Below, piece by piece: positions 1 to 8,577 of a stretch of 36,497 nucleotides of DNA. Position numbers and translations under genes: made by a program. Where the stretch lies: positions 42,501 through 78,997 of the forward strand of contig CAJEXW010000013.1 of the NCBI GenBank assembly GCA_903994525.1. Reading direction: 5' to 3'. The notes below the pieces were generated by a model. That model saw nothing but the letters and a program-made list of their open reading frames with translations, was not told where the DNA came from and ran no database searches. The DNA is from an uncultured Chlorobiaceae bacterium. GTDB lineage: Bacteria; Bacteroidota; Chlorobiia; Chlorobiales; Chlorobiaceae. Position 1 is the first letter of the stretch. Every line of letters starts with the position of its first letter.

Positions 1-1
1 G

Positions 2-217
2 TTTGTGCTTTTTGGCTCCTCTTCTTCAGCATTTGGCTTTCTGCCTTGGCATACTCCTTATGAACTTTTTGAGCTTCATGCTTTGCCTTGCAGGCCTTGC
101 TCGCACATTGGGCGAGATTACTGTCCGAAAGATCATTTCCGTTGTATGACTGATCTTTCTCCAGCTCTTATCGTCGATCGGATAAGCAATTACTTTCAAT
201 CGACACTGCGGGGGTAA
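2..217 (+). CDS. Glycosyltransferase family 9 (heptosyltransferase-like), C-terminal end only
   Basis: The reading frame is already open at the left edge, so only the last 71 residues are present. They match the C-terminal end of ADP-heptose:LPS heptosyltransferases: a VLFGSSS segment that corresponds to the nucleotide-sugar binding loop, then LPCRPCSHIGRDYCPKDHF and CMTDLSPALIVDRI, the cysteine-bearing tail typical of the family. Such enzymes transfer heptose to the lipopolysaccharide inner core at the cytoplasmic face of the inner membrane. The exact sugar specificity cannot be told from this piece. The stop codon lies inside a hairpin terminator. Family assignment rests on the tail motif alone. 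Confidence 0.75.
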   Translation, partial: FVLFGSSSSAFGFLPWHTPYELFELHALPCRPCSHIGRDYCPKDHFRCMTDLSPALIVDRISNYFQSTLRG

Positions 218-237
218 TGCGTTATCCCGCTTTTTTT
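208..237 (+). terminator. Rho-independent terminator after the glycosyltransferase
   Basis: Arms 208-217 and 222-230 pair with one bulged G around a TGCG loop, and seven T follow at 231-237. The left arm contains the stop codon of the upstream gene. It separates that gene from the rpsF operon. Confidence 0.8.
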
Positions 238-254
238 CTCCGGTTGGAAAAATG

Positions 255-398
255 GTGTAAATGGCTTACCTTAAAGGTTCAAATTTGCAGATGGTGTTCA
301 CTGGGAGACCGTGAAGCCGTGGGGCTGGCTTGCGCAAGGCTGGACCCTCGCCATGTTGCAAGCAACAGAGGAGTATTAACATTATCAGCATTTGCGCT
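255..398 (+). promoter_or_regulatory. Leader region of the rpsF operon
   Basis: About 140 bases between the terminator and rpsF hold inverted repeats, for example CTTGCGCAAG near 330-339 and GTTGC/GCAAC near 357-367, plus two CCG trinucleotides. In many bacteria the rpsF leader binds the S6:S18 complex through a CCG-containing structure, so an autoregulatory leader is possible. I could not fold it to the known consensus, so this is a suggestion only. A GAGGAG sequence at 368-373 lies about 25 bases before the annotated rpsF ATG. Confidence 0.25.
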
Positions 399-800
399 AT
401 GGAAACAAACAAACTGTATGAATGCACACTCATCATTGACGGTGGACTTCAGGATGAAGTTATTGCCGCTGCAATGGCGATGGTGCAAAGAGTTATTACC
501 GAAAAAGGGGGAAGTATCTCCAGTGTTCTTGAGATAGGCAGGCGCAAGACCGCCTATCCGATCAAGAAAAAGACCATTGGCTACTACGCTCATATCGAAT
601 TTACTGCAGCAACAACCGTTATTGCAGAGGTGGAAAAAGTGCTTCGTTACGAGGAAGAGCTTTTGCGTTACCTGATTATTCACCTTACCAGTGCTTTGCT
701 CGAAATGCGTAAACGAGTTGAAAAGTACAGTGTTGTTATTGGTAGCCCCGAGGATGGTGCCCTTGCAGAGGCGGCAGCGGCTGATGGTGTTCAAAAATGA
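399..800 (+). CDS. rpsF: 30S ribosomal protein S6
   Basis: S6 sits in the central domain of the small ribosomal subunit and pairs with S18. The 133-residue product starts [16 protein letters not shown], the usual S6 first strand, and carries the conserved helix/strand pattern including [16 protein letters not shown] near residues 45-60. The frame is open upstream to 330, but homology begins at the ATG at 399. The nearest good Shine-Dalgarno (GGAG at 370-373) is too far for this ATG, so an in-frame ATT/ATC start around 381 cannot be excluded. It is the first gene of rpsF-ssb-rpsR-rplI, a widely conserved operon in which S6, SSB and S18 are co-expressed. Confidence 0.95.
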   Translation: METNKLYECTLIIDGGLQDEVIAAAMAMVQRVITEKGGSISSVLEIGRRKTAYPIKKKTIGYYAHIEFTAATTVIAEVEKVLRYEEELLRYLIIHLTSALLEMRKRVEKYSVVIGSPEDGALAEAAAADGVQK

Positions 801-864
801 TCAGGAGTCAGTTGTACGCAAGTCACGAAGCGATTCCTTTGGAGAATAAAATGGAGACGATGTT

Positions 865-1338
865 ATGGCTGAATTAAAGATGCCTGAAATCAACAGTGTT
901 ATTATAGCAGGTAATCTTACCAAAGATCCTGTTTTCAGGCAGACAAATTCAGGCGGAACACCTGTCGTTAATTTTTCAATTGCATGCAACAGAAGATTTC
1001 GCGACAGCAACCATTTGTGGCAGGAGGATGTCTGTTATGTTGGTGTTGTTGCATGGAACAAACTTGCGGAAAGCTGCCGTGATAATCTCAGGAAAAGTTC
1101 AGCAGTCCTTGTTGATGGGGAGTTGCAAAGCCGGACATGGAAAGCACAAGATGGAACGTCAAGAACAGTTGTTGAGATAAAGGCCAGACGCATCCAGTTT
1201 CTGAACAAGCGTCACAAGAATGGCGAAGAGGATGAAGAGGGTTTTATTGAGGACGATTGTCACGACCACCATCACGAAGAGATTTCAGATGACGATGCCG
1301 GTCATCTTTACGAATACAAATACCTCTCTTCAGATTGA
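865..1338 (+). CDS. ssb: Single-stranded DNA-binding protein
   Basis: This OB-fold protein coats single-stranded DNA in replication, repair and recombination. The 157 residues begin MAELKMPEINSVIIAGNLTK and show the family signatures NLTKDPVFRQT and VVNFSIACNRRF, then a strand-rich domain to about residue 115. The tail is very acidic and histidine-rich (EEDEEGFIEDD, then HDHHHEE) but ends in YKYLSSD instead of the usual DDxIPF tip that recruits partner proteins. GGAG at 853-856 is well placed for the ATG. The position between rpsF and rpsR is the classical one. Confidence 0.95.
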   Translation: MAELKMPEINSVIIAGNLTKDPVFRQTNSGGTPVVNFSIACNRRFRDSNHLWQEDVCYVGVVAWNKLAESCRDNLRKSSAVLVDGELQSRTWKAQDGTSRTVVEIKARRIQFLNKRHKNGEEDEEGFIEDDCHDHHHEEISDDDAGHLYEYKYLSSD

Positions 1339-1372
1339 GAGAGCAGAGTAAGCAAAATTTTCTCATGAACAT

Positions 1373-1651
1373 ATGAAACAAAAATTCACACAATCACAGG
1401 GTCTAAAATCACAGGGCAACAAATCGTTGAGCAATGCCCTTGCGTCCAAGAAGAAGGTATCGAAGAACCAGGTGGTTTTTTTCGATTATCGGGACGAGCG
1501 TAAACTGAAAAGATTTATCAACGATCAAGGGAAAATTATCCCTCGTCGCATTACTGGTCTTTCTGCCAAAGAGCAGAATCTGCTCACCCACTCGGTGAAA
1601 TGGGCACGGTTCCTGGCAGTAATCCCCTATGTTGTTGATGAATACAAATAA
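1373..1651 (+). CDS. rpsR: 30S ribosomal protein S18
   Basis: This small basic protein (92 residues) of the 30S subunit forms a heterodimer with S6. The core VVFFDYRDERKLKRFI and GKIIPRRITGLSAKEQ is diagnostic, followed by the AR/VKWARFLAVIPY segment. The N-terminal 30 residues are lysine- and serine-rich and variable in the family. It is the third gene of the operon, 34 bases after ssb. Confidence 0.95.
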   Translation: MKQKFTQSQGLKSQGNKSLSNALASKKKVSKNQVVFFDYRDERKLKRFINDQGKIIPRRITGLSAKEQNLLTHSVKWARFLAVIPYVVDEYK

Positions 1652-1687
1652 CCAATTTCGCAATCTATTGAACGAGGAAGCTTAGCA

Positions 1688-2143
1688 GTGAAAGTCATTT
1701 TAAGAAAAGATGTGGCTACCCTTGGCGATGCAGGTGAAGTTGTTGCCGTAAAAAACGGTTACGCTAACAATTTCCTGATTCCGCAGGGGATAGCAATAAG
1801 AGCTACCGAGGGCACGCTTAAAGCCCTTGAAACTGAAAAAAAACAGCAGGCTAAAAAGGTGGAGCTGCAGCGCAAAAATGCTCGTGAACATGCTCAGAAA
1901 ATTGAGCAACTATCACTGAAGGTTTTTGCAAAAGCAGGTGAGTCTGGTAAATTGTTTGGAACGGTCACCTCGACTGATATCGCTGAAGCACTGAAGGCGC
2001 AGGGCTTCGAGATTGACCGCAGGAAGATCACCATTGAAGCGCCGATAAAAGCACTTGGTAAATATGAGGCTGATGCAAAAATCTTTATGGATATTACGGT
2101 AAAGGTCCATTTTGAAGTAGAGGCAGAGGGCTCAGAAGCCTAA
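1688..2143 (+). CDS. rplI: 50S ribosomal protein L9
   Basis: L9 binds 23S rRNA domain V and helps reading-frame maintenance. The 151-residue product has the canonical N-terminal domain ([19 protein letters not shown], then [16 protein letters not shown]), a long connecting helix around residues 45-78, and the C-terminal domain with [16 protein letters not shown]. The start is GTG or ATG-like at 1688 preceded by AACGAGGAAG at 1670-1680. It ends the operon and is followed by a strong hairpin. Confidence 0.95.
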   Translation: MKVILRKDVATLGDAGEVVAVKNGYANNFLIPQGIAIRATEGTLKALETEKKQQAKKVELQRKNAREHAQKIEQLSLKVFAKAGESGKLFGTVTSTDIAEALKAQGFEIDRRKITIEAPIKALGKYEADAKIFMDITVKVHFEVEAEGSEA

Positions 2144-2200
2144 GGTACTCTTTTCGAGAGAGAGGTCAAAACAGTAGACTCTTACAAATCGTAGCTTTTC

Positions 2201-2244
2201 AAGCTCCGTGAAAGATAAATTTCACGGAGCTTGACCTGTTTTTT
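2201..2244 (+). terminator. Terminator of the rpsF-rplI operon
   Basis: A perfect 13-bp inverted repeat (2201-2213 and 2220-2232, arm AAGCTCCGTGAAA) with a six-base loop is followed by a six-T run at 2239-2244. It lies between rplI and the convergent UPF0149 gene and has a T tract only for the plus strand. Confidence 0.85.
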
Positions 2245-2839
2245 AGTCCTCATTCCCATGCCAGAATGAGTGGATGCAGATGACGGATTCAGCAATAGAC
2301 TCAGTGAGTTCAGCAATCTCTTTTTCAGAGAGATGGTTGAAGTCATCCGATACTTTGCTGAGCATGAAGATAGCCATCGAAAGGACTGCGGCCTCTTCGT
2401 CATCAAAAAGAGGTTTCCAGGCATCATAGGCCAGCTCCATTCCGATAATAAAACCCATGGCCCACTCTTCAACAGCAATTTTCCGTACCTCATCACTCTC
2501 ATACCCGACTCGGTCAAAGAACGGCAGGAACTCTTCGGGTTCCTCTTCCAGCAGGAGCGTCAAAGCATTGTTATGCCTTACAATCAGTTCGCTTATCAAC
2601 TCTGCCTGCTCATCCGACGTGAATTCAGGTTTCAGCTTTTTATCCTGATCCCAGATGGAGGAGTACCAGTCATCAATCTCAAAAACCTGTGGGCCGACAG
2701 CCGCCGCCGTCATATAACCGTCAAGCATCTCAAGCGAAGAGAGTGCGTCTGGCGGTGTTTGATCTGAGATCAAAAACTGTTCAAGAGTACTGAGCTCATC
2801 AAGAGAGAGTGGCTGCATCGACGGATCAGAAGCATTCAT
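2243..2839 (-). CDS. UPF0149 (YecA/YgfB-like) family protein
   Basis: The 198-residue acidic protein belongs to the UPF0149 family of uncharacterised soluble proteins. Recognisable pieces are LSLDELSTLEQFLISD at the start, the family motif EMLDGYMTAAAVGP around residues 37-50, and WAMGFIIGMELAYDAW near 125-140. Longer members carry a C-terminal SEC-C zinc motif, and this one lacks it. No function is assigned. Its stop codon lies at the edge of the rplI terminator, so the two genes converge. The ATG at 2839 is the natural start. Confidence 0.8.
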   Translation of the reverse strand: MNASDPSMQPLSLDELSTLEQFLISDQTPPDALSSLEMLDGYMTAAAVGPQVFEIDDWYSSIWDQDKKLKPEFTSDEQAELISELIVRHNNALTLLLEEEPEEFLPFFDRVGYESDEVRKIAVEEWAMGFIIGMELAYDAWKPLFDDEEAAVLSMAIFMLSKVSDDFNHLSEKEIAELTESIAESVICIHSFWHGNED

Positions 2840-3042
2840 GGGAAACTGTCCCGGTAAGTGTTATAAAAATAGTGCTTGACATTGCGCAAAGTTATGAAGA
2901 TTTTTCTTATCTCACAGCATGAGAGTTAAAAAAATATGTATCATGCGATGATGGATATTTTTTGACAAAACTGTCTGGGGCAATGTGCTGCAGACGATTG
3001 TTATGAAAGGAATTATGTTATGAGAGCATTTGTAAAATATCA

Positions 3043-4008
3043 ATGATGATGCAGAAAAAACAGCTTGGAAATACGGATATGAATCTCACTCCCATCGGGT
3101 TCGGGAGTTGGGCAATTGGAGGAGGTAACTGGGAGTATGGCTGGGGCGCACAGAATGATGGCGAAGCTATCGCGGCCATTGAGAGGGCTCTTGAGCTTGG
3201 TATTAACTGGATTGATACTGCCGCAGTCTATGGACTTGGTCATTCGGAGGAGCTGGTTGCCAACGCAGTTGCTGGTATGAAGGGGATGCCGTATATTTTC
3301 ACCAAATGTTCCCTGATATGGGATGGGAGCCGAAGGGTTGGAAACAGTCTCAAAGCCGATTCAATCAGGCGGGAGTGCGAAGCAAGTCTCAAACGTCTTA
3401 AGGTTGATGTCATCGATCTCTATCAGATCCACTGGCCAAACCCTGATGCCGATCTGGAAGAGGGCTGGCATGAGATGGCCCGTCTTCAGGAGGAGGGGCT
3501 CGTGCGCCATATCGGTGTTTCAAATTTCAGTGTTGATCAACTGCGTCGCATTCTTCCGATTGCGCCAGTGGCATCCCTTCAGCCCCCATACTCCATGTTG
3601 CGTCCGGCAATTGAGCAGCAGCTTCTGCCCTTTTGTCTTGAGCAGAGGATCGGTGTTATTGTTTACTCTCCAATGCTTTCCGGCATGTTGAGTGGTGCAA
3701 TGACCCGCGAGCGGGCCGCAACCTTTGCCCCGGATGACTGGCGCAGGAACAACAAGGAGTTTCAGGAGCCCCGACTTTCAGCCAACCTTGAACTTGTCGG
3801 GTTGCTCCGTAACATTGGCGCATCGCATGGTTGTTCTCCGGGTGAGGTTGCAATCGCCTGGACACTGCGCCATCCTGCCGTTACCGGCGCAATCGTTGGT
3901 GGCCGCAATGCCGCGCAGGTTGATGGCATCATTGGAGCTGGGGCATTCCGCCTGAGTGAGGATGAGATTGCTGTTATCGGGGAATATATTTCAGCGATGC
4001 CGAAATAA
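3043..4008 (+). CDS. Aldo/keto reductase
   Basis: This cytoplasmic NAD(P)H-dependent oxidoreductase has the TIM-barrel AKR fold. The catalytic tetrad is visible: D58 and Y63 in WIDTAAVYG, K88 in FTKC, and H130 in YQIHWP. The cofactor-binding end VAIAWTLRHPAVTGAIVGGR is also present. Its length of 321 residues is normal for the family. The substrate is unknown, and closest resemblance is to the general AKR group rather than a named sugar reductase. Three ATG codons stand in a row at the start. A nine-codon open frame (3020-3046) overlaps the first ATG as ATGA and could be a leader peptide. The gene is monocistronic and convergent with the next. Confidence 0.85.
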   Translation: MMMQKKQLGNTDMNLTPIGFGSWAIGGGNWEYGWGAQNDGEAIAAIERALELGINWIDTAAVYGLGHSEELVANAVAGMKGMPYIFTKCSLIWDGSRRVGNSLKADSIRRECEASLKRLKVDVIDLYQIHWPNPDADLEEGWHEMARLQEEGLVRHIGVSNFSVDQLRRILPIAPVASLQPPYSMLRPAIEQQLLPFCLEQRIGVIVYSPMLSGMLSGAMTRERAATFAPDDWRRNNKEFQEPRLSANLELVGLLRNIGASHGCSPGEVAIAWTLRHPAVTGAIVGGRNAAQVDGIIGAGAFRLSEDEIAVIGEYISAMPK

Positions 4009-4034
4009 GTGGGTTGAACCTCGTATACTGCGAA

Positions 4035-4056
4035 GACTGAAGAGTGCCCTTCAGTC
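4035..4056. terminator. Hairpin between convergent genes
   Basis: An 8-bp inverted repeat GACTGAAG/CTTCAGTC (4035-4042, 4049-4056) lies just after the aldo/keto reductase and overlaps the stop codon of the minus-strand methyltransferase. It lacks a T run, so termination is only plausible. Confidence 0.4.
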
Positions 4057-5319
4057 AGATCGGAACCCTTTTACCCCGAAGAGGTTTTCTTGGTCAGCGA
4101 GTTGCTCGTCTGCCGGGAAACATCTGAGCGCATAGATGCAGAGTGGATGGCCCAGAGCATCCCTCGTAAAAAAGAGAAATGCCCTCTCGCTTTCACGAAG
4201 CCGGTATTTTTTCCGAAGTGCCTCCACCGAAAGGGGAAAATCGCGCCGCTGGATGCTTGCCCCTGCAATGGCATGGCGCTCCAGAAAAGTCCTAAAGCTT
4301 TTCGGCTTGTAAGGAATGCACTCGACCACCCGGAAACTCCTGCCGGTGAAGACCTCAATGTGGCGGTCAGCGGTCAGATAATCAACGCTCCTGTTCACAA
4401 ACTGGAGGCCAGCATCACGCGCAAGCACCGCAGAAAGTCTCGCCTTGATAATGGCCGGATCAGGCTCATAGAGATACTCCTTTACCGCTGCAGCAACCAC
4501 TCTCGGAGTCTCTCCACCTCCGACAACTTCTGTTATTTCTGACGAATCAGCGTTCAGGCAGACCGCTTTTACATGCACAGGCCCATCTGAGGGGTATGCT
4601 CGCTCAAGCATCAGCAGAATCTCCTTGCATTCACGGTCAACCGACACCACAACAATGGTGTGCAGAGCAGGCAGCAGCTTTTTCAGCCCGTTGATTTCGA
4701 GTGCCGGAGAGGCTTTGATGCAGACCCGCTGCGCATGACGGAGCAGCAGATCATGCGAGGCCACAACATCCGGACTTGCCGCCTCGAGCGCTATAGAGCG
4801 TTGTCCCTGTTCACGGCGTGCAGGATCAACAAAAATCCAGTCGAAAGAGTTGTCCGGATACTCTGCGAGCATACTCATGCTGTCACCGTTCTTGACCTCG
4901 ACATTGGCAACTCCGGCCACCTTCAGGTTATGCCCAGCCACAGCACAAAGCAGTGAATCACGCTCGCAGTAAACCACCTCCTGAAACATTCGTGCAAGAA
5001 ACATTGTATCAACACCAAGGCCGCCGGTCAAATCGAGTGCCCTCTTGCCCGACATAAGCGAAGCCTTGTATGCCGCAGTAAGCTCCCCGGAAGATTGCTC
5101 AAGCGCCAACGGGGTATAGAGCTGGTTGTGCTGTGAAAGTGCGGGCAGTTTTTTTACCGCCCTCTGGCGGCAGGCAAGCTGTTCCGCCATTGCCCGAATG
5201 GGCAACTCACTGCGACCATGAAACTGCAAGGCAAAAGCTGCAGGATCGTCAGTGCGATACTCGGCAAGCAGAGCTTGAATGTCAGATTGCAAAAGTATTT
5301 TGAGTTCGTCGTGGGTCAT
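4051..5319 (-). CDS. Class I SAM-dependent methyltransferase with THUMP-like C-terminal domain
   Basis: This 422-residue protein resembles the THUMP-like / PG_1098 group found in Bacteroidota and Chlorobiota. The SAM-binding motif I is ALDLTGGLGVDTMFLA near residues 93-108, an acidic loop YCERD follows, and FDWIFVDPARRE near 160-171 is a motif IV-like catalytic region. The C-terminal third carries a probable RNA-binding THUMP-like region. An RNA substrate is therefore likely but not shown. The preceding gene on this strand (mrr-like) stops at 5320, directly abutting this ATG (TGA then ATG), so they are probably co-transcribed. There is no evidence the two act together biochemically. Confidence 0.75.
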   Translation of the reverse strand: MTHDELKILLQSDIQALLAEYRTDDPAAFALQFHGRSELPIRAMAEQLACRQRAVKKLPALSQHNQLYTPLALEQSSGELTAAYKASLMSGKRALDLTGGLGVDTMFLARMFQEVVYCERDSLLCAVAGHNLKVAGVANVEVKNGDSMSMLAEYPDNSFDWIFVDPARREQGQRSIALEAASPDVVASHDLLLRHAQRVCIKASPALEINGLKKLLPALHTIVVVSVDRECKEILLMLERAYPSDGPVHVKAVCLNADSSEITEVVGGGETPRVVAAAVKEYLYEPDPAIIKARLSAVLARDAGLQFVNRSVDYLTADRHIEVFTGRSFRVVECIPYKPKSFRTFLERHAIAGASIQRRDFPLSVEALRKKYRLRESERAFLFFTRDALGHPLCIYALRCFPADEQLADQENLFGVKGFRSD

Positions 5320-6231
5320 TCAGCTCTCTTCAAAATAGTCAGAATCAAGCCGTTTCAGCTCATACACGGCATCTGTGGCTACTGCTACGCCAAAATCAAT
5401 CATAAAGTCAGCCAGCTCACGGCCACTGACCAGAATGATCTTACTCTCTATAGCTTTGACAAACTCATGAGCGCTTTTTGAAAAATCAGATGTCGTAATA
5501 AAAATGCCTTTTCGGGCACGTTTGCCTTGTAACGCACCGGCAAACTTTTGAATTTCCGGTCGGGAGACCGTTGTTTCCCACCTGTTTGCCTGAATATAAA
5601 TGATGTCAAGGCCCAGACGATCCTCTTTGATGATGCCGTCAATACCTTCATCCCCACTTTTTCCGACAGCCTCACCGGCATCTTTTATTGAACCACCATA
5701 GCCCATTTTTACCAGCACTTCGACCACCACTTTTTCGAATAAAGCTGGTGACGATGATTTCAACTGGACAAGTAATTCATTCGCAAGGCTTTCACGCAGT
5801 ACCATGTAAGCATCTTCCAAGCGCTCAGCGGGCGTCTTTGTTTCCAGCTCTTTTGATGTTGAATCTTCAGTGATCTGGTTATTCTGATGAGGCTCTCTGA
5901 CGGAACGATATTCTGGAAACTTGCGGAGAAACGCAAGGTTGATTGCTTTTGGGGATTCACCCAATACTGCCAGCCCCCTGTCAGTAATTCGAAAAACACC
6001 CCGACGCACATTTTCAAGAAGAGCCGCCATTTTCATGTGAGCCTTTGCCCAAGCTACACGATTATCAAAAACTCGTTGCTGAGCGCTTGGCAACATTTGC
6101 TTCAGCTCTTCCGGAGTTAATTGATACTCGCGAGCCAGTGCCTCGACCATTTCCCGGCTGGTGTGCTCTTGTCCATCACTGCAGAGTTTGAGCAATGGAA
6201 GCATGATGCTCTGAAAATCAGGTATCGGCAT
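5320..6231 (-). CDS. mrr: Mrr-type restriction endonuclease with altered QxK motif
   Basis: The protein is laid out like E. coli Mrr, a type IV enzyme that cuts methylated DNA. It has an N-terminal winged-helix Mrr_N domain (MPIPDFQSIMLPLLKL to about residue 90) and a C-terminal PD-(D/E)xK-like domain with FEKVVVEVLVKMGYGG, SGDEGIDGII, RPEIQKFAGALQG and KGIFITTSDFS. The length of 303 residues fits the family (about 304). The start at 6231 is chosen because homology begins there; the frame is open from a TTG at 6279. In the catalytic strand this protein reads YIQANRW, where E. coli Mrr has QAKRW, so the expected lysine is asparagine. Activity is therefore uncertain. Confidence 0.85.
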   Translation of the reverse strand: MPIPDFQSIMLPLLKLCSDGQEHTSREMVEALAREYQLTPEELKQMLPSAQQRVFDNRVAWAKAHMKMAALLENVRRGVFRITDRGLAVLGESPKAINLAFLRKFPEYRSVREPHQNNQITEDSTSKELETKTPAERLEDAYMVLRESLANELLVQLKSSSPALFEKVVVEVLVKMGYGGSIKDAGEAVGKSGDEGIDGIIKEDRLGLDIIYIQANRWETTVSRPEIQKFAGALQGKRARKGIFITTSDFSKSAHEFVKAIESKIILVSGRELADFMIDFGVAVATDAVYELKRLDSDYFEES

Positions 6232-6279
6232 GTCATTTTTACGTTGTAATTGAATCGATACTTTATCTGACTGCGGCAA

Positions 6280-6594
6280 ATAGCATTAGCTTAATTCCTG
6301 TTTGACCAGTATTATTTGCAATAATGAGAATGTAAGCAATGCCTTCATCAATATTCAGAGGGCAACATGGTTCAGATGATTTATATTGACACAGCCTTGT
6401 TTGCTTGCCATGACCTGACAGCAACATCTCCCCTCCTTCAGCAAACCCGAAACCGGCAGAATCGCCGTCAAGGTCATCAACTACCTCTGCGACGAGGAGA
6501 GTGTTAGTATGGAGAAGTGAAAAGAAACAATTTGCTCTCTCAAAAGAAATTAGTATGATAAAAGGTATGATGAGTTATTATTAAGGGAGCACTT
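6280..6594. other. 315-base intergenic stretch with a short coding-like remnant
   Basis: No complete gene is present. Positions 6422-6520 read as a 32-codon open tail ending in TGA, with the conserved-looking string KPETGRIAVKVINYLCDEE. It follows an in-frame stop at 6416-6418 and has no start of its own, so it looks like the C-terminal remnant of a lost gene. I cannot name the parent with confidence. The promoter of the following toxin-antitoxin pair must lie in the AT-rich 6521-6580 segment, and AAGGGAG at 6583-6589 is its ribosome binding site. Confidence 0.4.
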
Positions 6595-6837
6595 ATGGGA
6601 AAAACAAAGATTGCAATAACTGTTGATGCCACCGCCTTGATAAAGATTGACCAAATGGTGCGAAATCACGTTTTCCTCAATCGCAGTCAGGCGATACAGC
6701 AAGCATTGTATGAAAAGATTGAGCGCATCGAGCATTCACGACTTGCTGAAGAGTGCGCAAAACTTGATCCAATTGAAGAATGCAAACTGGCAGAAGAGGG
6801 TTTTGCCGGGGAGATTGAGGCATGGCCGGAATACTGA
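6595..6837 (+). CDS. Ribbon-helix-helix antitoxin of a MazF-type pair
   Basis: An 80-residue protein with an N-terminal ribbon-helix-helix DNA-binding fold: a KIAITVDATALIKIDQMV strand-helix, then FLNRSQAIQQALYEKI. The acidic C-terminal half (EECAKLDPIEECKLAEE) would wrap the toxin. A strong Shine-Dalgarno AAGGGAG stands 6 bases before the ATG. Its last 16 bases overlap the toxin gene, the usual arrangement of translationally coupled type II systems. RHH antitoxins normally repress their own promoter. Confidence 0.85.
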   Translation: MGKTKIAITVDATALIKIDQMVRNHVFLNRSQAIQQALYEKIERIEHSRLAEECAKLDPIEECKLAEEGFAGEIEAWPEY

Positions 6838-7160
6838 GAGGCGAAATACGATGGGCTGAGCTGAATCCCGCCAGAGGCAACGAACAATCCGGTCTGCGAC
6901 CTGTTTTGGTACTCAGCCATGATGTGTTTAACGAACGATCGGGAACTGTTATCGCCACAGCCTTGACAAGTCAACCTCAAAAAGCAGGGTTTCCGCTGAC
7001 CTTGCAGCTTGAATGCACCAATTTACCAAAACAGTCGTGGGTTAAAATCAGCCAAATCAGAACCCTCTCTGTTGAACGAATTGGTAAAAAACTTGGCTCT
7101 GTTTCTGCCAAAGAGATGGATTTGGTTATTGACGGACTTAACGAAATTATTGGCGGCTAA
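6822..7160 (+). CDS. mazF: MazF/PemK-family mRNA interferase toxin
   Basis: The 112-residue protein shows the MazF fold: the opening strand RGEIRWAELNPARGNEQSGLRPVLVLS carries the catalytic arginine of the GxEQxGxRPxLVLS loop. ALTSQPQKAGFPLTL and the active-site region KISQIRTLSVERIGKKLG follow. Family members cut mRNA at short sequences in the cytoplasm and are neutralised by the upstream antitoxin. All core motifs are present, so this pair appears functional. It lies between the Mrr gene and the end of the convergent biotin operon. Confidence 0.9.
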   Translation: MAGILRGEIRWAELNPARGNEQSGLRPVLVLSHDVFNERSGTVIATALTSQPQKAGFPLTLQLECTNLPKQSWVKISQIRTLSVERIGKKLGSVSAKEMDLVIDGLNEIIGG

Positions 7161-7274
7161 ACTTTTAGTTGCCGACAATCCAATGCTGGTGTCTATTTTC
7201 ACGATACTCAGGAGCATTCTGTTCAGTTGCAACGATAAGCTGTCGGAAAAGCAGGAGCGACATTCGTCATCACC

Positions 7275-8567
7275 TTATCTATGCGGGTCATTCAGGAGCG
7301 ACACCACGTCGCACACCGCCGTGGTTAAAACGCTCAGCTCCCGATCGGCCATGATGAAAGGGGGCATCAGATAGACAAGGCGACCAAATGGGCGAATCCA
7401 GACCCCTTTTTCAACAAAGAGCCGCTGGATAACGGCCATGTCAACCGGCGTTTCAAGTTCAACAACCCCGATGGCTCCAAGTACTCGCACATCGGCCACA
7501 TGGCTGAAGGAGCGGCAGGGGTCAAGGCCTTGGCGGAGTCCCGATGCAAGGCGCTGTACAGACGATTGCCAGTTGTAGCTTGTCAGGAGATTGATACTTG
7601 CAGAGGCAACGGCACAGGCGAGGGGGTTGGCCATAAAGGTCGGCCCGTGCATGAAGAGTCCGGGAGTGCCGGAGCAGATGGTTTCGGCCACTCTGTCGGT
7701 GGTGATGGTTGCCGCAAGGGTCATGTAGCCGCCGGTCAACGCTTTGCCGACGCAGAGGATGTCGGGCACTATCCCGGCATGTTCAAGGGCAAACATTGTG
7801 CCGGTACGCCCGAAGCCGGTGGCGATTTCATCAAGAATCAGAAGGATGTCGTAGTGGTCGCAAAGCTCCTTGAGGCGCGTCAGATAGTGCGGAGAGTAGA
7901 ATCGCATGCCACCAGCCCCCTGAACGATCGGTTCGAGGATGACGGCGGCAATATTTCGACTGTGGCGTTCAAGTTTCATGCAGAGGTCGGCCATATCTTC
8001 GTTGGTGCAGGGCTCGTGAAATCGGCATGCAGGGGCCTCCACGAAATACTGCTCCTGAATTGCCCCCCTGAAGAGCGAGTGCATCCCTGTCACGGGATCA
8101 CAGGCCGACATGGCACCAAAGGTGTCGCCGTGATAGCCGGAGTGGACGGTGAGCAGACGGTTCCTGGCAGGTTTTCCCAGAGCCGCCCAGTATTGGATGG
8201 CCATTTTGATGGCCACCTCAACGGCCACCGAGCCGGAGTCGCTGAAAAAAACCTTTTGCAGGGGCTCCGGTGTCAGTGCAATCAATTGCCGGGCAAGCGT
8301 TATGGCAGGCTGGTGGGTAAGGCCGCCGAACATGACATGGCTCATCTGTTGAAGCTGGGAGGTGACGGCAGCGTTGAGCACAGGATGGTTGTAGCCGTGA
8401 ATGGCGGCCCACCAGGAGGACATGCCGTCGATGAGTCTGCGGCCATCCTCAAGCTCAAGAAAAACATCATAAGCCCTCACTACAGGATAGACTGGCAGTG
8501 GGTCAGTTACCGATGTGTAGGGGTGCCAGAGGTGCTGGCGGTCAAAATCGAGATCGATGGTTGTCAT
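7275..8567 (-). CDS. bioA: Adenosylmethionine-8-amino-7-oxononanoate aminotransferase
   Basis: BioA is a PLP enzyme that converts KAPA to DAPA with S-adenosylmethionine as amino donor. The 430-residue product starts [19 protein letters not shown], the family N-terminus. It shows the cofactor-binding [21 protein letters not shown], the [14 protein letters not shown] aspartate, and the Schiff-base lysine K275 in CVGKALTGG. The frame is open upstream to 8636, inside bioD, but homology begins at 8567, ten bases after the bioD stop. It is the last gene of the operon. Confidence 0.95.
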   Translation of the reverse strand: MTTIDLDFDRQHLWHPYTSVTDPLPVYPVVRAYDVFLELEDGRRLIDGMSSWWAAIHGYNHPVLNAAVTSQLQQMSHVMFGGLTHQPAITLARQLIALTPEPLQKVFFSDSGSVAVEVAIKMAIQYWAALGKPARNRLLTVHSGYHGDTFGAMSACDPVTGMHSLFRGAIQEQYFVEAPACRFHEPCTNEDMADLCMKLERHSRNIAAVILEPIVQGAGGMRFYSPHYLTRLKELCDHYDILLILDEIATGFGRTGTMFALEHAGIVPDILCVGKALTGGYMTLAATITTDRVAETICSGTPGLFMHGPTFMANPLACAVASASINLLTSYNWQSSVQRLASGLRQGLDPCRSFSHVADVRVLGAIGVVELETPVDMAVIQRLFVEKGVWIRPFGRLVYLMPPFIMADRELSVLTTAVCDVVSLLNDPHR

Positions 8568-8577
8568 TGCAGTATCA

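Noticed and set aside
279..794. Open frame of 171 codons on the minus strand
   Set aside because: It is antisense to rpsF, whose identity is clear.
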